A stretch of 64,000 nucleotides of DNA. Source: Adiantum capillus-veneris. Its lineage: Eukaryota; Streptophyta; Polypodiopsida; Polypodiales; Pteridaceae. Positions 20,209 to 31,641 of the stretch are shown here, one piece after another. The DNA lies in contig CM043958.1 in assembly GCA_014529385.2 (NCBI GenBank), positions 84,661,025 through 84,725,024 of the forward strand, read 5' to 3'. The notes beneath the pieces are model-generated. The model was not told the origin of the DNA and searched no databases. It saw only the letters and a list, made by a program, of their open reading frames with translations. The translations under genes and the position numbers were made by a program. The stretch's first letter is position 1. Every line of letters begins with the position of its first letter.

Positions 20209-20352
20209 GTACTTAGTGCACATAATAAAATATCATAAAAAAGAGATTAATCATTAAAAATAAGAAAGTAGTCCAATTAGCAACAAGAGCAGCAAAGACT
20301 AGACTGACTAGAGCTTGCCGCATTGGGAGGACTAGAGAGGATGTGTTCGTAG
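20209..20352 (+). pseudogene. LINE ORF2-like C-terminal region, piece 1
   Basis: From about 20262 the plus strand reads KKVVQLATRAAKTRLTRACR and then TREDVFV. This is the stretch that normally lies upstream of the LLYG-VWG motif of the C-terminal part of plant LINE-type RT proteins. It stops at 20352 where element D is inserted. Reading continues in the same frame at 29627 once one GTAG copy is set aside. Upstream of about 20262 stops appear, and the left limit at 20209 is set by the C LTR. Confidence 0.6.
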
Positions 20353-20563
20353 TGACGGGAGCAAAGCGAACCCCGAACCCCCGACGGCCTCTAAAACACC
20401 GGGGACCGAATGGAGCACCTCGAGCCTGTCATGGTAAAGCAAACAGAGGGCACCACCTAGCTTCAGCGGCTAGGACGCAAACAACACACCACCATAACAA
20501 AGTTTTCATCCAAGAGAGATGGATGCTTGGGAGTAATGATGAAAAGGAAGGGGAATGAGATCA

Positions 20564-20612
<49 letters not shown>

Positions 20613-21925
20613 GGGAGGGGGTATAGCGGCTTAGTACTTAGGCATCACAAAAGGATGGCGAATCCGCACACCCTTCACATATACACAAGCTCACTCCAAA
20701 ACACAAGACTAGGTGGCGATTCCGCACACCTCACATGGGCAAAACATTGCAAAAAAACATACTCACAAAACCTCAAGCTTTATTTAGAGAATTAGGCGAT
20801 GAAATGGGGAGCATAGGGTAGGGGAATGAGAAGGGAGAGAGTGGTAGAGCACATGGCGGATAGGTGGGAGTTGATGGCGAAGACTCGCACGAGGATTATG
20901 GCCATCATCCTTCATTTAGTTGCCCTTCATCTTCCATAGCCAAGGGTGTAGAGGTCATGCTCAAGACAAGCATGGTGATTGCGGTGATGGTGATGGTGTG
21001 GGTGTGTGTGTGTGCACTAGGCACACACAGTGCATAGTGTGTTCTTTGGTGATCTTGTGTGTTTTTGTGTGATGGTGACCCCTCTTCATATAGGGGAGAA
21101 GGGGGGAGAAATTCTAGAATTTAGAAATGAAGAAATCATTATCTACATAGGCCATGTGACTGTGGGCCCCACTTGTCTGGCTGTGTGTATATGTGCCAGA
21201 ACAACAGTCTCATGAGAGAGAGACTAAGAGAGAGAGATGGGTTGATGAAAAAAAGTGAGAGGTGACATGGAGAATAAAGTAACTACAAGAGGGGAGAGAG
21301 GGGAGTGTGTTCAGAGGTGAATCTGTGTGCAGATGTGTGTGAACACAAGAAAAATCAGGTAACCACCGGGTGGGGATGGGTCTGTGGGCACCTTTTTCAG
21401 TGAAACTGAGTGTATGTGAGTGTGGGGGAGGTTATTTAGCTACAAGACAAGAGACATGGCGCCCTTTAGAGAGAGAGGGGGGTATTTGGGTCATGGGATA
21501 TGATAGGAGAGAGAAAGAGGGGGTGGGGTATACTATTTTGGAAGATAGGGTAAGTTGCATGTGAGTTAGGGTGCATTATTGGTGAGTTATAATGCATTAT
21601 TGGTGAGAGGTGGGGTAGCTTGAGGGGAGAGAGAAAGGAGAAAGGACAAGGGGAAGAGAGAGGGGGTTGACCTTTTGAGTGGAGGAGAGGAAAAGGGACA
21701 CACGACAGGGCAACAGTGAAGAAAAAGGAGGCAAGGTGAGGATGGGCTACCCCGCAGGCATGAGGTGGCCTATTTTACCTTTCTTATATATTTACATAAT
21801 CATACTTTATTTTTTTCTTACTTTTTTCAATGCTTTTTATCACTCCCTCCTTAAGAGGGGGTTTTCATGGGGTGGGGACGAGAGAAGAGGGGTATGGGAG
21901 CTTGGCTTGTGAAAAGCCCCCATCA
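20353..21925 (-). repeat. 3' LTR of D
   Basis: Plus-strand ends are TGACGGGAGC and CCCCCATCA; 1573 bp. It contains (GA)n at 20567-20608, a run of purine-rich motifs and a (GT)n patch near 21000. It matches 28054-29622 base for base apart from scattered substitutions. Confidence 0.95.
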
Positions 21926-21941
21926 TTAACCCTCCCCTTTT
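21926..21941 (-). other. Polypurine tract of D
   Basis: The minus strand reads AAAAGGGGAGGGTTAA directly before the 3' LTR, the expected plus-strand primer. Confidence 0.85.
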
Positions 21942-21953
21942 GGCTAGAGGCAT

Positions 21954-22760
21954 TCATGTCTCTAGCTCATATGTTTGATCATTATCGTCAGAGGTGGCGG
22001 CTGATGGTGTGTCGTCATTTGGAATGTCAATTGGTGGAGCCTGGTCAAATCGAAGAAAATAAGGTTTAACTCGCCAACCATTTACCCTGGTTTTATGAAG
22101 TTTTCCATCAGCCTCCATAAGCTGGTAGCTTCCATTGGCATACTTTTTCCTGATGATGAAAGGACCTTCCCATCGGAGTAGGAGTTTCTTATCCTTGCGC
22201 GTGTCGAAGCGATTGTCGTAGCGGAGCACCAACATTCCTTTCTTCAATTCTTTTTTCCGGAGATGCTCGTTAAAGCTAAGCCGTCTATGCTCTGCTTGTG
22301 CTGCATAATAATTTATTGCTTCTTCTCTGTCCAGCTGCAGTCTTTCCAAGTTGATGATGTGATCTCTCAAATGCATGTTGGGCTGTTGAAGCTGGCTTGC
22401 CATTACTCTGAGACTTTGTAGTTGCACTTCAATGGGCAAGATTGCTTCCTTACCAAATACTAGATGATACGGTGTGAATCCCAAGGATGTACGAAATGAA
22501 GTTCTGTAGGCCCATAAAGCTGGTAGTAGATACTTATCCCAGTCTCCAGGATGATTGTTTACCTGCTTGGTAATAATTTTAGAAACCATTCCATTTACCT
22601 TTTCAACTAGGCCATTACATTGAGGGTAATATGGTGAAGAGTGCCTCCTTGTAATGCCCAGTTTCTGTATTAATTCTCCTACCAAGTCTGCTCTGAAATC
22701 TGGTCCTCTATCAGAGATGATCTCTAAAGGTGTGCCAAACCTACAGCATATGTGCTCGTA
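21954..22760 (-). pseudogene. D integrase core end and C-terminal domain
   Basis: A 243-codon open frame from 22685 reads ITRRHSSPYYPQCNGLVEKV with the catalytic Glu in LVEKVN. It continues through FGKEAILPIEVQ to the beta-rich C-terminal module LLRWEGPFIIRKKYANGSYQ and ends near the PPT. Just upstream the same frame gives RFGTPLEIISDRGPDF with the second Asp, but it is separated from the preceding frame by a 1-nt shift near 22760. The remaining sequence looks conserved, so the shift is probably recent. Confidence 0.85.
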
Positions 22761-24490
22761 GCTACCTCTACCGCTGTGATTCTAGTGGTGGCTGTAGCCT
22801 CTGCCCATCTAGTCATGTAGTCGACCCCCATGATAATGTAGAATTTTCCTGAGTTGGCCCTAGGTAATGGCCCAATGGCATCGATACCCCATTTTTCAAA
22901 TGGGCCATATGAGAGAATAGGTGTCTGTGGTTCAGGCATAAGTGACCTAGTGCCGGCCTTTTGACACAACTTACACGTTTTGCACCAATGGTGTACATCA
23001 CGGTTGAGGCTAGGCCATATGAAGCCTGCCTGCAAGATTTTCCTACTTGTTATGTATAGGGCAAAGTGACCACCACAAACCCCGTCGTGACAGCTAGCAA
23101 TTACTCCCGTGATTTCCTGAGAGAGAGGGACCTTCCTGAGTATTTGGTCCTTACCCTTACAATACAAACCGTCATTGATGAGTCGATACCTTGTGGCCTT
23201 CCGCGTCAGCCATTGCTTCTGTCCCTTTGTTAAATCTGATGGGCATTCCCCTGTTTCCAAAAAATGCATGATGTCAGGCAAGGCATCACTTCCTTGAAAT
23301 AGAGGGAGCTTTAGTTTTATTGCTCCAACCACTTCCTGTAGTCTTTCACTTGCTAGGGCATCTGCTTCTTGGTTTTGAGCCCTTGGGATATGGTGTATTT
23401 GAACTTCTTCAAACTTACCCAACAAGGTTTTTACACCACTTAAGTGAGTCCTTAAACTAGGATTCTTGCATGTCCATGCTCCATTTACTTGCCTTACCAG
23501 AAGTAGAGCATCCCCAAATACATTAAGGCGTTGTACACCTTGCGAGACGCACCATTGTAGACCCTTGGTTAGTGCTGCATACTCAGCTTCATTGTTAGAA
23601 TGTGAATCTAACAATTGGCCCAACGAAAATACCTTTGTCCCTTTGTCATCAAAGACCACTATGCCTGCAGCTGCTTTGTCGGACGCTCGCTTGCAGGCTC
23701 CATCAAAGTAGAGAGAGTATGCTCCTTCTACCATCGGTGGTACTGGAGGTAATCGGACTTCTCCTTCCTTAGATTGCTTCTCCTTCCCTTCAAAGACTTG
23801 GTAGGTCATGAGTTCCCTCAAACTTTCCCTTGTCGTGCTTTCTACTTGTACCGTGTAGTCAAACTCTTGCAGACGAACTAGCCATTTAGTAATTCTAGCA
23901 GACACATCCATGTGTTGTACAACATAGGAAAATATTTCATCCGTGGTTAGAATCACAAATTGCTTAGGCAGCAAATATGACCTAAACTTTGTAGTTGCAA
24001 ATCTAAGAGCTAGGACTAAGTGTTCCACATGGGTGAAACCTTTCTCTCCTGCTGTCATCATTTGACTAGAGAAGTAGATTGGCCTCATGAAAGATGTCGT
24101 CGTATCCTTTTGGAGTAGCACAGTCCCCAATGAGTCATCACCAACACTTGAGGTGACATAGAATTTTTCATCCCACTTAGGTGGTGAGATAGTTGGCAGA
24201 GTGGCTAAGACCTCCTTTACCTTGTTGTAGTGATGTTCGCTTTCCTCGTCCCAAGTGAAAGTTGATCTTTGAGTGAGTTGTTGCAGTGGTAGAACAAGTT
24301 GTGATAGTAGATGTATGAATCTACTTAAGTACCTCACCTTCTGTAGAAAAGAGACCAGTTGACGTGCGGTCGTTGGTGAAGGTAGGGCTATGAGTGCGGA
24401 CACCTTACTTGGGTCGGCGTTGATACCTTTTGCTGAAATTTCATGGCCTAGTAGAATGACTTTACTCTCCCCGATGTGGCATTTATCCAC
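22724..24490 (-). pseudogene. D RT thumb, native RNase H, second RNase H, integrase N-part
   Basis: 588 codons open. The RT thumb covers about residues 1-85. The native RNase H at about 100-225 is degenerate: FYVTSSVGDDS replaces the usual L-D-A-S, and the final A-D-A-L motif is absent. The second RNase H at about 255-380 keeps D263 (YFDGACK), E301 (NNEAEY), D327 (VFGDALL) and D377 (EADALA). The integrase zinc finger has H468, H475, C506 and C509; the first core Asp is D537 (WGIDAIG). It ends in a frameshift at 22724. It is preceded by an in-frame TAA at about 24491 that splits it from RT. Confidence 0.85.
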
Positions 24491-24496
24491 ATTTAA

Positions 24497-24934
24497 TTAC
24501 CCACTTAGGCTCTGCAACCTGGCCAAACCTTCAGTTACCTTTTCTAAATGTGAAATACGGGAGCTATATATACAAAAATCATCAATGAACACTCTTATGG
24601 ATGTTCCAAAGAACGGTTGAAAAACATATGTGACATATCTCTGGAATGTGGCAGGTGCATTTGTGAGACCAAATGGCATAACCCTGTATGCAAAACAACC
24701 CCATGGCGTGATAAAAGTGGTTTTTAGCTGATCTTCCAAGGCTATGCGTATTTGAAAGTATCCAGAATAACCATCACAGACGGTATAGCATTCAAAACCC
24801 GCTACTTCATTCAGAATTTCATCCAAGAAAGGGAGAGGAAAGTGGTCTCTCTTTGTAGCTGCATTTAGTGGTTTGTAGTCAACACAGACCCTCCACTTAC
24901 CATTCTTTTTAGGCGTCACCACTACGGGTGACAC
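24497..24934 (-). pseudogene. D RT fingers and palm
   Basis: 145 codons: [36 protein letters not shown] and the palm in SIRVFIDDFCIYSS, where IDD is the catalytic pair. A TAA near 24935-24937 separates it from the upstream frame, and another TAA near 24491 from the downstream one. Both can be single C-to-T or G-to-A type changes, consistent with decay by deamination. Otherwise the domain is full length. Confidence 0.85.
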
Positions 24935-26791
24935 TTATTCTAAGTTTTCTACAGGATAGATGAATCCCGCCTCCAGCAGTTTCCTTATCTCGGCCAAGAG
25001 TGCCTTTTCTTGTATGACCCCCAGTCGTCGTAGCTTTTGCACAACTGGTTTTACCCCTTCCTTTAGCTTAATATGATGTTCCACCACTGTAATGCCTGTG
25101 ATTCTTTCATAGTTGTCAATGAACAGGTTAGGAAATCCCATCAACATTTGCAAAAAACTATCTTTCTCCTCAAGTGTTAATTCCGTAGACAACATACCCT
25201 TCAACCTACTTCCTCCTAGGCCAGGTGATTTGCTCTCCTCTTCATTGGGTTGCCCTTTTGGTGATGGATCACCAGTTGTGCTTACCCTTTGTGGATCCTT
25301 CATAATGATACCCATCACATCAATGGAACTGTCACTTTCGTCGGTGGATGTCGTCTCCTCCTCAGAACTGGAAGATTCGCTAGTGGTTTCATCTGCCAAT
25401 GTTTCCAGATTCATTTGCTTCTGCTTGTCAATCCTCATGTCGTAGTAGATTGTCTCCCCTTTCTTACCGGTCATGCGTAGAAGGCCAGTACCCCAGTCCT
25501 GTTTTGCCTTCATGGCCATCAACCATGGCCTTCCCAAAATTAGTGGATAGCCCTCCCCCTTAGTAGGCATTACAAAAACATCTACCTCTACCTCAGTGTT
25601 GAAAGCTTTGATTTTCACGGCACTTACCACACCCACACACTTTACTTTTGCGTTGTTTGCCATCTTTGCCTTGCATGGAGAAGGCCTGTCAACCTCGAGC
25701 CCTAATCGAAGCATCATAGCTTCGCTCATTACACAGATTTGTGTACCTCCATCAATGTAGGTGTTTCCAACCCTCTTTCCTTTTATGTTTACGTCGACAA
25801 TTGGAAGGATGTTATCCATGTTGCATCCCGAAATTGCTCCGGCTACCTTTGTTTTGGAGCGTCTTGTACTTACCATTTTAGACCATTGTCGCCTTACTTT
25901 TGGTGCAAGATGTAGCAGCTGTGGCCATGTAATCTTCGGTCCTTGCTCTGCCACATCCAATGTTAGATCATAGGGCTTAGAACTTTCCCCTAGCTGGAAG
26001 TCGGTGATGCCCAATTTCCGTCGTGGCCTGGATGGCCTCTTGCTAGTTTCTCCTCTCATGCTTCTCTCATCATCTGATTGTGTAGCTTTCTCCCTCCTAG
26101 CTCTTTTCACAGTCATGGCTTCAAGTGGTTCTAAAAAGGTTACCTTCTCCTTACCCTTGTCCCTCTCCTTTGCTCTGGGTGGATCCACTACTATGGCTTT
26201 TCCTTTCTCTTCTAGCCTTATGATGTTTACAGGGCGATCAGGTGGTGGGGTTGGTGGAAGAGGTGGGATGGATGCTTGTAGTGGTGTCTGGGGTGGACAT
26301 AGAATTTGTGTTGGTGGGGGTGGTGCTCGGGGTGGGGGTGTTCTTTCTCTAGGGGGTGACAATTGGTTCCTCCTACCTCCTCTATTATAGTTTTGTCGTG
26401 GTTTGGGACAGTAGTACATACCGTGACCGTCTTCTCCGCAGTTGTAGCAATGATACTCCTTGTTTTGTCGTCGTGCTCTTCCAGGGTCTTGATCTCTTTC
26501 TTGACTCCTCCCTTGTTGTATTAAGTGGACAGAAAAATTCTGCAGTTGGTCAGTAATATGGGCCAACATATCTTGTTGGTCATCTCTTACCCCAAGAGCC
26601 GGTGGTGGTGGTGGAATGGTGGTTGTCGTAGTTGCTGGTCGACGCGATGTTCCTGATTCTGTTGACTCGGTTTCTTTGGCTTTCATTCGCAGCTTCTTGT
26701 CTTTAAGGCGAGCAATCTCAACGGCTAACTCGTACGTAGCCGGGAATCTACCTTTCACCTTCTCCTTGAGAAGCGGCCATAAGCCATGCAT
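24935..26791 (-). pseudogene. D gag C-terminus, protease and RT start
   Basis: 618 codons open. CCHC knuckle CYNCGEDGHGMYYC at residues 115-128; Pro-rich linker about 145-190. The protease active site is D347 in NTYIDGGTQICVMSEA, with D-G-G in place of the common D-S/T-G. An acidic Ser/Glu-rich spacer (SESSSSEEETTSTDESDSS) follows, then the N-terminus of RT (GVIQEKALLAEIRKLLEAGF). Gag and pro appear to be in one frame with RT, as in a single Gag-Pol polyprotein. Confidence 0.85.
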
Positions 26792-26848
26792 GAACCGATC
26801 TTTTTTTAGGAAATCGGCTGCAGCTTCCCCCCTAGCCAGTGACTCAAC

Positions 26849-27196
26849 CTACCGTTCCCACAAATCCACAAATTTGGACTCATAGGTGGCATATTCTAAA
26901 AGACCCTCCTGCTTCAAGTCTCTCAACTTGTCCCACAACTTTTCTGAAGTGGTACCTCCCCCAAAGCGCCTCTTAAAAGCGGTTTTTAAGGGTTCCCAGT
27001 CATCCTTGGTTTCTTGTGGAAGTGCATTGTACCATGATCTAGCTTCTAGCTTCATGAGATGCTTAAAGATTCTAACCCGGGATTCATCCGTATCTTTGTT
27101 GCTCACTACACATGCTACTTCAAAGTCATCTAGGAAGTCTGTTACCAAATCCTCCCCCTTCTTTCCTTTAAATGTTGGAAATGCTACACTTGCCAT
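26849..27196 (-). pseudogene. D gag N-terminus
   Basis: The preferred start at 27196 gives MASVAFPTFKGKKGEDLVTD. Capsid-like LEARSWYNALPQETKDDWEP and FKRRFGG-type motifs follow. A TAG codon near 26850 ends it after WER, and the same frame continues with VESLARGEAAADF into the next piece. So gag is split by one nonsense codon. Confidence 0.8.
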
Positions 27197-28031
27197 GATT
27201 ACTGAGAGAGAGCTAGAAAGACACACTGCTTAACTTGCAAAAGTTTTTTGCTTCTTTACAAGGAGGCGTGTATACCCTCTTATACTAGGACATAGATTAA
27301 AACTTCAAACGGTACATTGCCTTGTACCAAAGGTAAGACAAATGGTTGGTCTGATGCCAGAACCTCCAAAAACCGCTCCCCACCCGGCATGGTGTCAATG
27401 ACGTGCTGGTAGTGAGCCTTCAAATCCAGTATTACCTTGATTGAGCGTACACGTGTTGGTATGTGTGATCTGTCTTGAGGTAGGTTGTACTGATTCATGT
27501 GAAGCTTAGAGGTGCTTAGTCACTGTCCAAGCTTGTGGGAGAGGGTGGTGTTCTTTTCTGAAACAAACTCAGTAGATCCCTAGTTTCTCTAGTGAGAGTG
27601 TGAGCCAATCTTCCGTTATCTGTGCTGCAGCATCAGGTGCGACTTGAAAACTGACTGTGATAATTACCTCGGTGACTTGAGTTACCCGATTCTCAAAGTA
27701 GAATAGTGTTGATTCTCTATTGTGTAGAGCTCCTTCCATTTTGTTGTTGTGGGTTGGTTGTAGGTTGCGGACATGGTTTCGACCTTCTCCTTCTTCTTCT
27801 TGGCACTTGGCCTATGTATATCCACTAGGTTTGGCGTGTTGGTTGACTCTCCCACTGCAAATCGATTACCGTTACGCCTGGCACTCGAGCTTCGATGGAG
27901 ATGCGGAGTTCGTCTAGTTGTGCTCGGAGCTCTTCTTCTTCTATCGTCCAATTAGCAAATCCTGCTAGCCATTCATCCATTCACAATAGTTTAGGGGTTT
28001 TAGTCTTGTAAACTGAAGGGTTTCATGAAAA
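27197..28031 (-). other. D leader between PBS and gag
   Basis: About 830 bp. The only coding-like reading is a start at 27980 (MDEWLAGFANWTIEEEELRA, about 50 codons, acidic and helix-prone) ending in TAG. I cannot say whether this is a remnant of an extra 5' ORF, as some large Tat elements have, or chance. The remainder shows nothing recognisable. Confidence 0.35.
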
Positions 28032-28051
28032 GATCCTCAGTGGGGGCACCA
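28032..28051 (-). other. Primer-binding site of D, not tRNA-Met
   Basis: Behind the 5' LTR the minus strand reads TGGTGCCCCCACTGAGGATC. The tRNA 3' end it would pair with (CTCAG T-stem half, then TGGGGGC, A, CCA) has correct tRNA form. I do not assign the isoacceptor. Confidence 0.75.
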
Positions 28052-28053
28052 AA

Positions 28054-28264
28054 TGACGAGAGCAAAGCGAACCCCGAACCCCCGACGGCCTCTAAAACAC
28101 CGGGGACCAAATGGAGCATCTCGAGCCTGTCATGGTAAAGCAAACAGGGGGCACCACCTAGCTTCAGCGGCTAGGACGCAAACAACACACCACCATAACA
28201 AAGTTTTCATCCAAGAGAGATGGATGCTTGGGAGTAATGATGAAAAAGAAGGGGAATGAGATCA

Positions 28265-28309
<45 letters not shown>

Positions 28310-29622
28310 GGGAGGGGGTATAGCGGCTTAGTACTTAAGCATCACAAAAGGATGGCGAATCCGCACACCCTTCACATATACACAAGCTCACTCCAAAACA
28401 CAAGACTAGGTGGCGATTCCGCACACCTCACATGGGCAAAACATTGCAAAAAAACATACTCACAAAACCTCAAGCTTTATTTAGAGAATTAGGCGATGAA
28501 ATGGGGAGCATAGGGTAGGGGAATGAGAAGGGAGAGAGTGGTAGAGCACATGGCGGATAGGTGGGAGTTGATGGCGAAGACTCGCACGAGGATTATGGCC
28601 ATCATCCTTCATTTAGTTGCCCTTCATCTTCCATAGCCAAGGGTGTAGAGGTCATGCTCAAGACAAGCATGGTGATTGCGGTGATGGTGATGGTGTGGGT
28701 GTGTGTGTGTGCACTAGGCACACACAGTGCATAGTGTGTTCTTTGGTGATGTTGTGTGTTTTTGTGTGATGGTGACCCCTCTTTATATAGGGGAGAAGAG
28801 GGGAGAAATTCTAGAATTTAGAAATGAAGAAATCATTATCTACATAGGCCATGTGACTGTGGGCTCCACTTGCCTGGCTGTGTGTATATGTGCCAGAACA
28901 GCAGTCTCATGAGAGAGAGACTAAGAGAGAGAGATGGGTTGATGAAAAAAAGTGAGAGGTGACATGGAGAATAAAGTAATTACAAAAGGGGAGAGAGGGG
29001 AGTGTGTTCAGAGGTGAATCTGTGTGCAGATGTGTGTGAACACAAGAAAAATCAGGTAACCACCGGGTGGGGATGGGTCTGTGGGCACCTTTTTCAGTGA
29101 AACTGAGTGTGTGTGAGTGTGGGGGAGGTTATTTAGCTACAAGACAAGAGACATGGCGCCCTTTAGAGAGAGAGGGGGGTATTTGGGTCATGGGATATGA
29201 TAGGAGAGAGAAAGAGGGGGTGGGGTATACTATTTTGGAAGATAGGATAAGTTGCATGTGAGTTAGGGTGCATTATTGGTGAGTTATAATGCATTATTGG
29301 TGAGAGGTGGGGTAGCTTGAGGGGAGAGAGAAAGGAGAAAGGACAAGGGGAAGAGAGAGGGGGTTGACCTTTTGAGTGGAGGAGAGGAAAAGGGACACAC
29401 GGCAGGGCAACAATGAAGAAAAAGGAGGCAAGGTGGGGATGGGCTACCCCGCAGGCATGAGGTGGCCTATTTTACCTTTCTTATATATTTACATAATCAT
29501 ACTTTATTTTTTTCTTACTTTTTCCAATGCTTTTTATCACTCCCTCCTTAAGAGGGGGTTTTCATGGGGTGGGGACGAGAGAAGAGGGGTATGGGAGCTT
29601 GGCTTGTGAAAAGCCCCCATCA
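28054..29622 (-). repeat. 5' LTR of D
   Basis: Plus-strand ends are TGACGAGAGC and CCCCCATCA; 1569 bp. (GA)n at 28268-28306. It is followed by GTAG, matching the copy before the 3' LTR. Confidence 0.95.
28782..28790 (-). promoter_or_regulatory. TATA box of D
   Basis: The minus strand reads CTATATAAAG in the 5' LTR. The 3' LTR has CTATATGAAG at the same place. Confidence 0.55.
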
Positions 29623-29626
29623 GTAG

Positions 29627-30001
29627 GTTCAGTTTCAGGAACCTAGAACAAAGCTTTGGTTGCATCTACTATGCTATATGGGGTGCAAGTTTGGGGACCT
29701 TCTGTAGGCCACGATGGTTGGAGACGTATGGAGAGGCCCTTGGTATCTATGATCTCTCCGCTGATTAGAGTCGAAGCGTCCGTACCACATGATATCATTC
29801 GAGCGGAGTTAGTTGCCCACCCTATGGAGATTGAGGCGCTTACCAGATCAATCTCCTTTGTAGACAGCCTATGGGATACTACCAGAGACAGATATGCCAG
29901 GCTGGCCCTAGAGTCCTCCAGATAGCTAGCTCTACAGGGGGATACATCATGCTGGTATGCACAAATGACATCATGGTTTCAAACACATGGCTTCACCATG
30001 G
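29627..30001 (+). pseudogene. LINE C-terminal region, piece 2
   Basis: The frame reads ALVASTMLYGVQVWGPSVGH and then ERPLVSMISPLIRVEASVPH. This is the conserved YG-VWG block and following region of the C-terminal part of LINE-type reverse transcriptases. There are stops near 29644 and 29926. Reading continues to 30001, where element E is inserted after GFTM. The next piece at 34420 is in the same frame. Confidence 0.7.
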
Positions 30002-31159
30002 TGTAAGGTGCAGTGGAATGAATGTTGTTTTTTCTCAAGATTAGTGATCTTTATCGCTCAAGGTTCCTTTTAGTTCTTAGGGAAAGAGAGAGCTTTCCGT
30101 CTTATGGAGAGTGCTATGATCACGAACAAAGTGAGTGGATATTGTGCGTGTAGTGAATGAGACTGAGAGAAGGAGAGAGAAGAGATACGACACCCGAGAG
30201 GTTGTAAAACCCTCCTTCGAAGGCCCCACTCTCGTCGGCGAGAGTGGTCTACTTTGATTGCACAAAGGTGTACAATGCGAATGCAATGGACTGATGCAAC
30301 TTGGACTATGCTGATGACGACGATGACTTGATGGCTGAAATCTGAGATCTTCTAATTGCTGAATTTCGGGACTGTTTCAGTGGCTGAAAATGACTGTTTT
30401 GGCTGCGTTTTTATGGCTGAAAATGGGGGAACATCTGAAACCAACTTGGGATGAAATCTGCTACTGTATCCTAGGGCTGGAAATGCTATGGATCTGATGT
30501 GGGTTGGGCTGAAAATCACTAATGCTGGGGCTGCCCTTTTCCTTGGCAAAACGCTGGGCTGTGGAGACCAAAAACGCTGAAATGGCAGCAATGGAAAAAT
30601 GCTAGCAAAGCTGATATTTCCGGCGATGATGGGGATCTGCAGTTGCTAGGATGCTGAGGGTAATGGTGGCGACTCTGCAATGGAAGGAAGCGCCAAGTGC
30701 TGGGAACTGCCGGCGAGGATGGAGGTCCAAAAACGCTGGGAGTGCTGGGGGGTACTGCTGAGAAGTTGCCTGTTGAGCGGGAAGCTCCTGCTGCCTCTTC
30801 TGCCAGAAAGTGCTAACTTGGGTTTGCTTATATATTAACTTAGCAAAATTGCCCTACCTACTTTTGTTGGAAAGTCACTTAAAAATGATACGTGAAAATA
30901 ACCAAAAATAGGAAAATAGGCTAAATGCACTGGAAAATTCCCCTGACTGAATCTGATGGATCCTGAAGGGAATACTGATGATCATGCTGTGTGCAACCGG
31001 AGGATATGCATCTATGCTAAGTGACTGGGCATGCACGGTCTACGAATAGACTCACAAAAGTGCCAGATCACTGCTAATCTAAACTTGACTGGACTAACTG
31101 AACCCTGCTGTGGTGTAGCTTGTCCACGGACACATAGGGTTGGGATGTGTCACGTGACA
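30002..31159 (-). repeat. 3' LTR of E
   Basis: Plus-strand ends are TGTAAGGTGCAG and the palindrome TGTCACGTGACA (31148-31159). A many-times repeated GCTGAAA/GCTGGGA-like vocabulary fills 30330-30760. Confidence 0.9.
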
Positions 31160-31172
31160 TCCCCTCCTTTTC
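31160..31172 (-). other. Polypurine tract of E
   Basis: The minus strand reads GAAAAGGAGGGGA directly before the 3' LTR. Confidence 0.8.
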
Positions 31173-31311
31173 AAAGTAAGGTACTGGTACCGAAATGTAT
31201 GGCGTCGAGGGAGATCGCCAACAGCATCCGGAATCCTGGAAGGGACTCCTCGCCGGCCTACTCTGATGTGTGGGTCGTGCGGTACTTGAACTTCATAAAG
31301 GTCTGCAACGC

Positions 31312-31641
31312 TTAAATCTTTGGGCCGCACCGAAAGCAACACAAAGTCTTATGTGGCTCCTTCGATGCTTCAACTTCGTCTAGAGACCTGCTTCTTTTGT
31401 CTTCAAGAATCTCCATGGCTGAAAATTCCCAAAACCATCTCCAACACAAAACCATGAACATACCCATTCCATGTAAAGTGAAGGAAAAAAATCTTATCTT
31501 CTCTGAAGACTGTGTATGCAATGTAGATGAACATAGAGACGGAGTGACAACCCGTTCACCACACATATGCAAACAATGCGATCGAATCTTTTCTGTTTGA
31601 TCGAAATCAATCAACAGTGGCAAATCACAATTGCTTGGTGC
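31312..31641 (-). pseudogene. E interior, 3' unrecognised reading region
   Basis: Downstream of the Asp/His-rich frame the minus strand stays readable for about 100 codons: PLLIDFDQTEKIRSHCLHMC, then a hydrophobic HGMGMFMVLCWRWFWEF, then LEDKRSRSLDEVEASKEPHK. It is separated from the frame before it by a stop. No known domain is seen. It could be the decayed C-terminus of that protein or chance. Confidence 0.3.

Larger units (their letters stand above)
20353..29622 (-). mobile_element. Tat-type Ty3/gypsy retrotransposon D, complete but mutated
   Basis: Two long LTRs, PBS, gag-protease-RT-RNase H-archaeal-type RNase H-integrase in order, PPT, and a 4-bp duplication GTAG at 20349-20352 and 29623-29626. 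Total 9.27 kb. The second RNase H between RNase H and integrase is known from the Tat lineage of plant gypsy elements. By eye the LTRs differ at about 20 sites in 1.55 kb, nearly all transitions. Three nonsense codons and one frameshift in the coding part make this copy non-autonomous. Confidence 0.9.

Noticed and set aside
26004-26390. Plus-strand 128-codon frame
   Set aside because: Shadow of the long minus gag-protease frame of element D.
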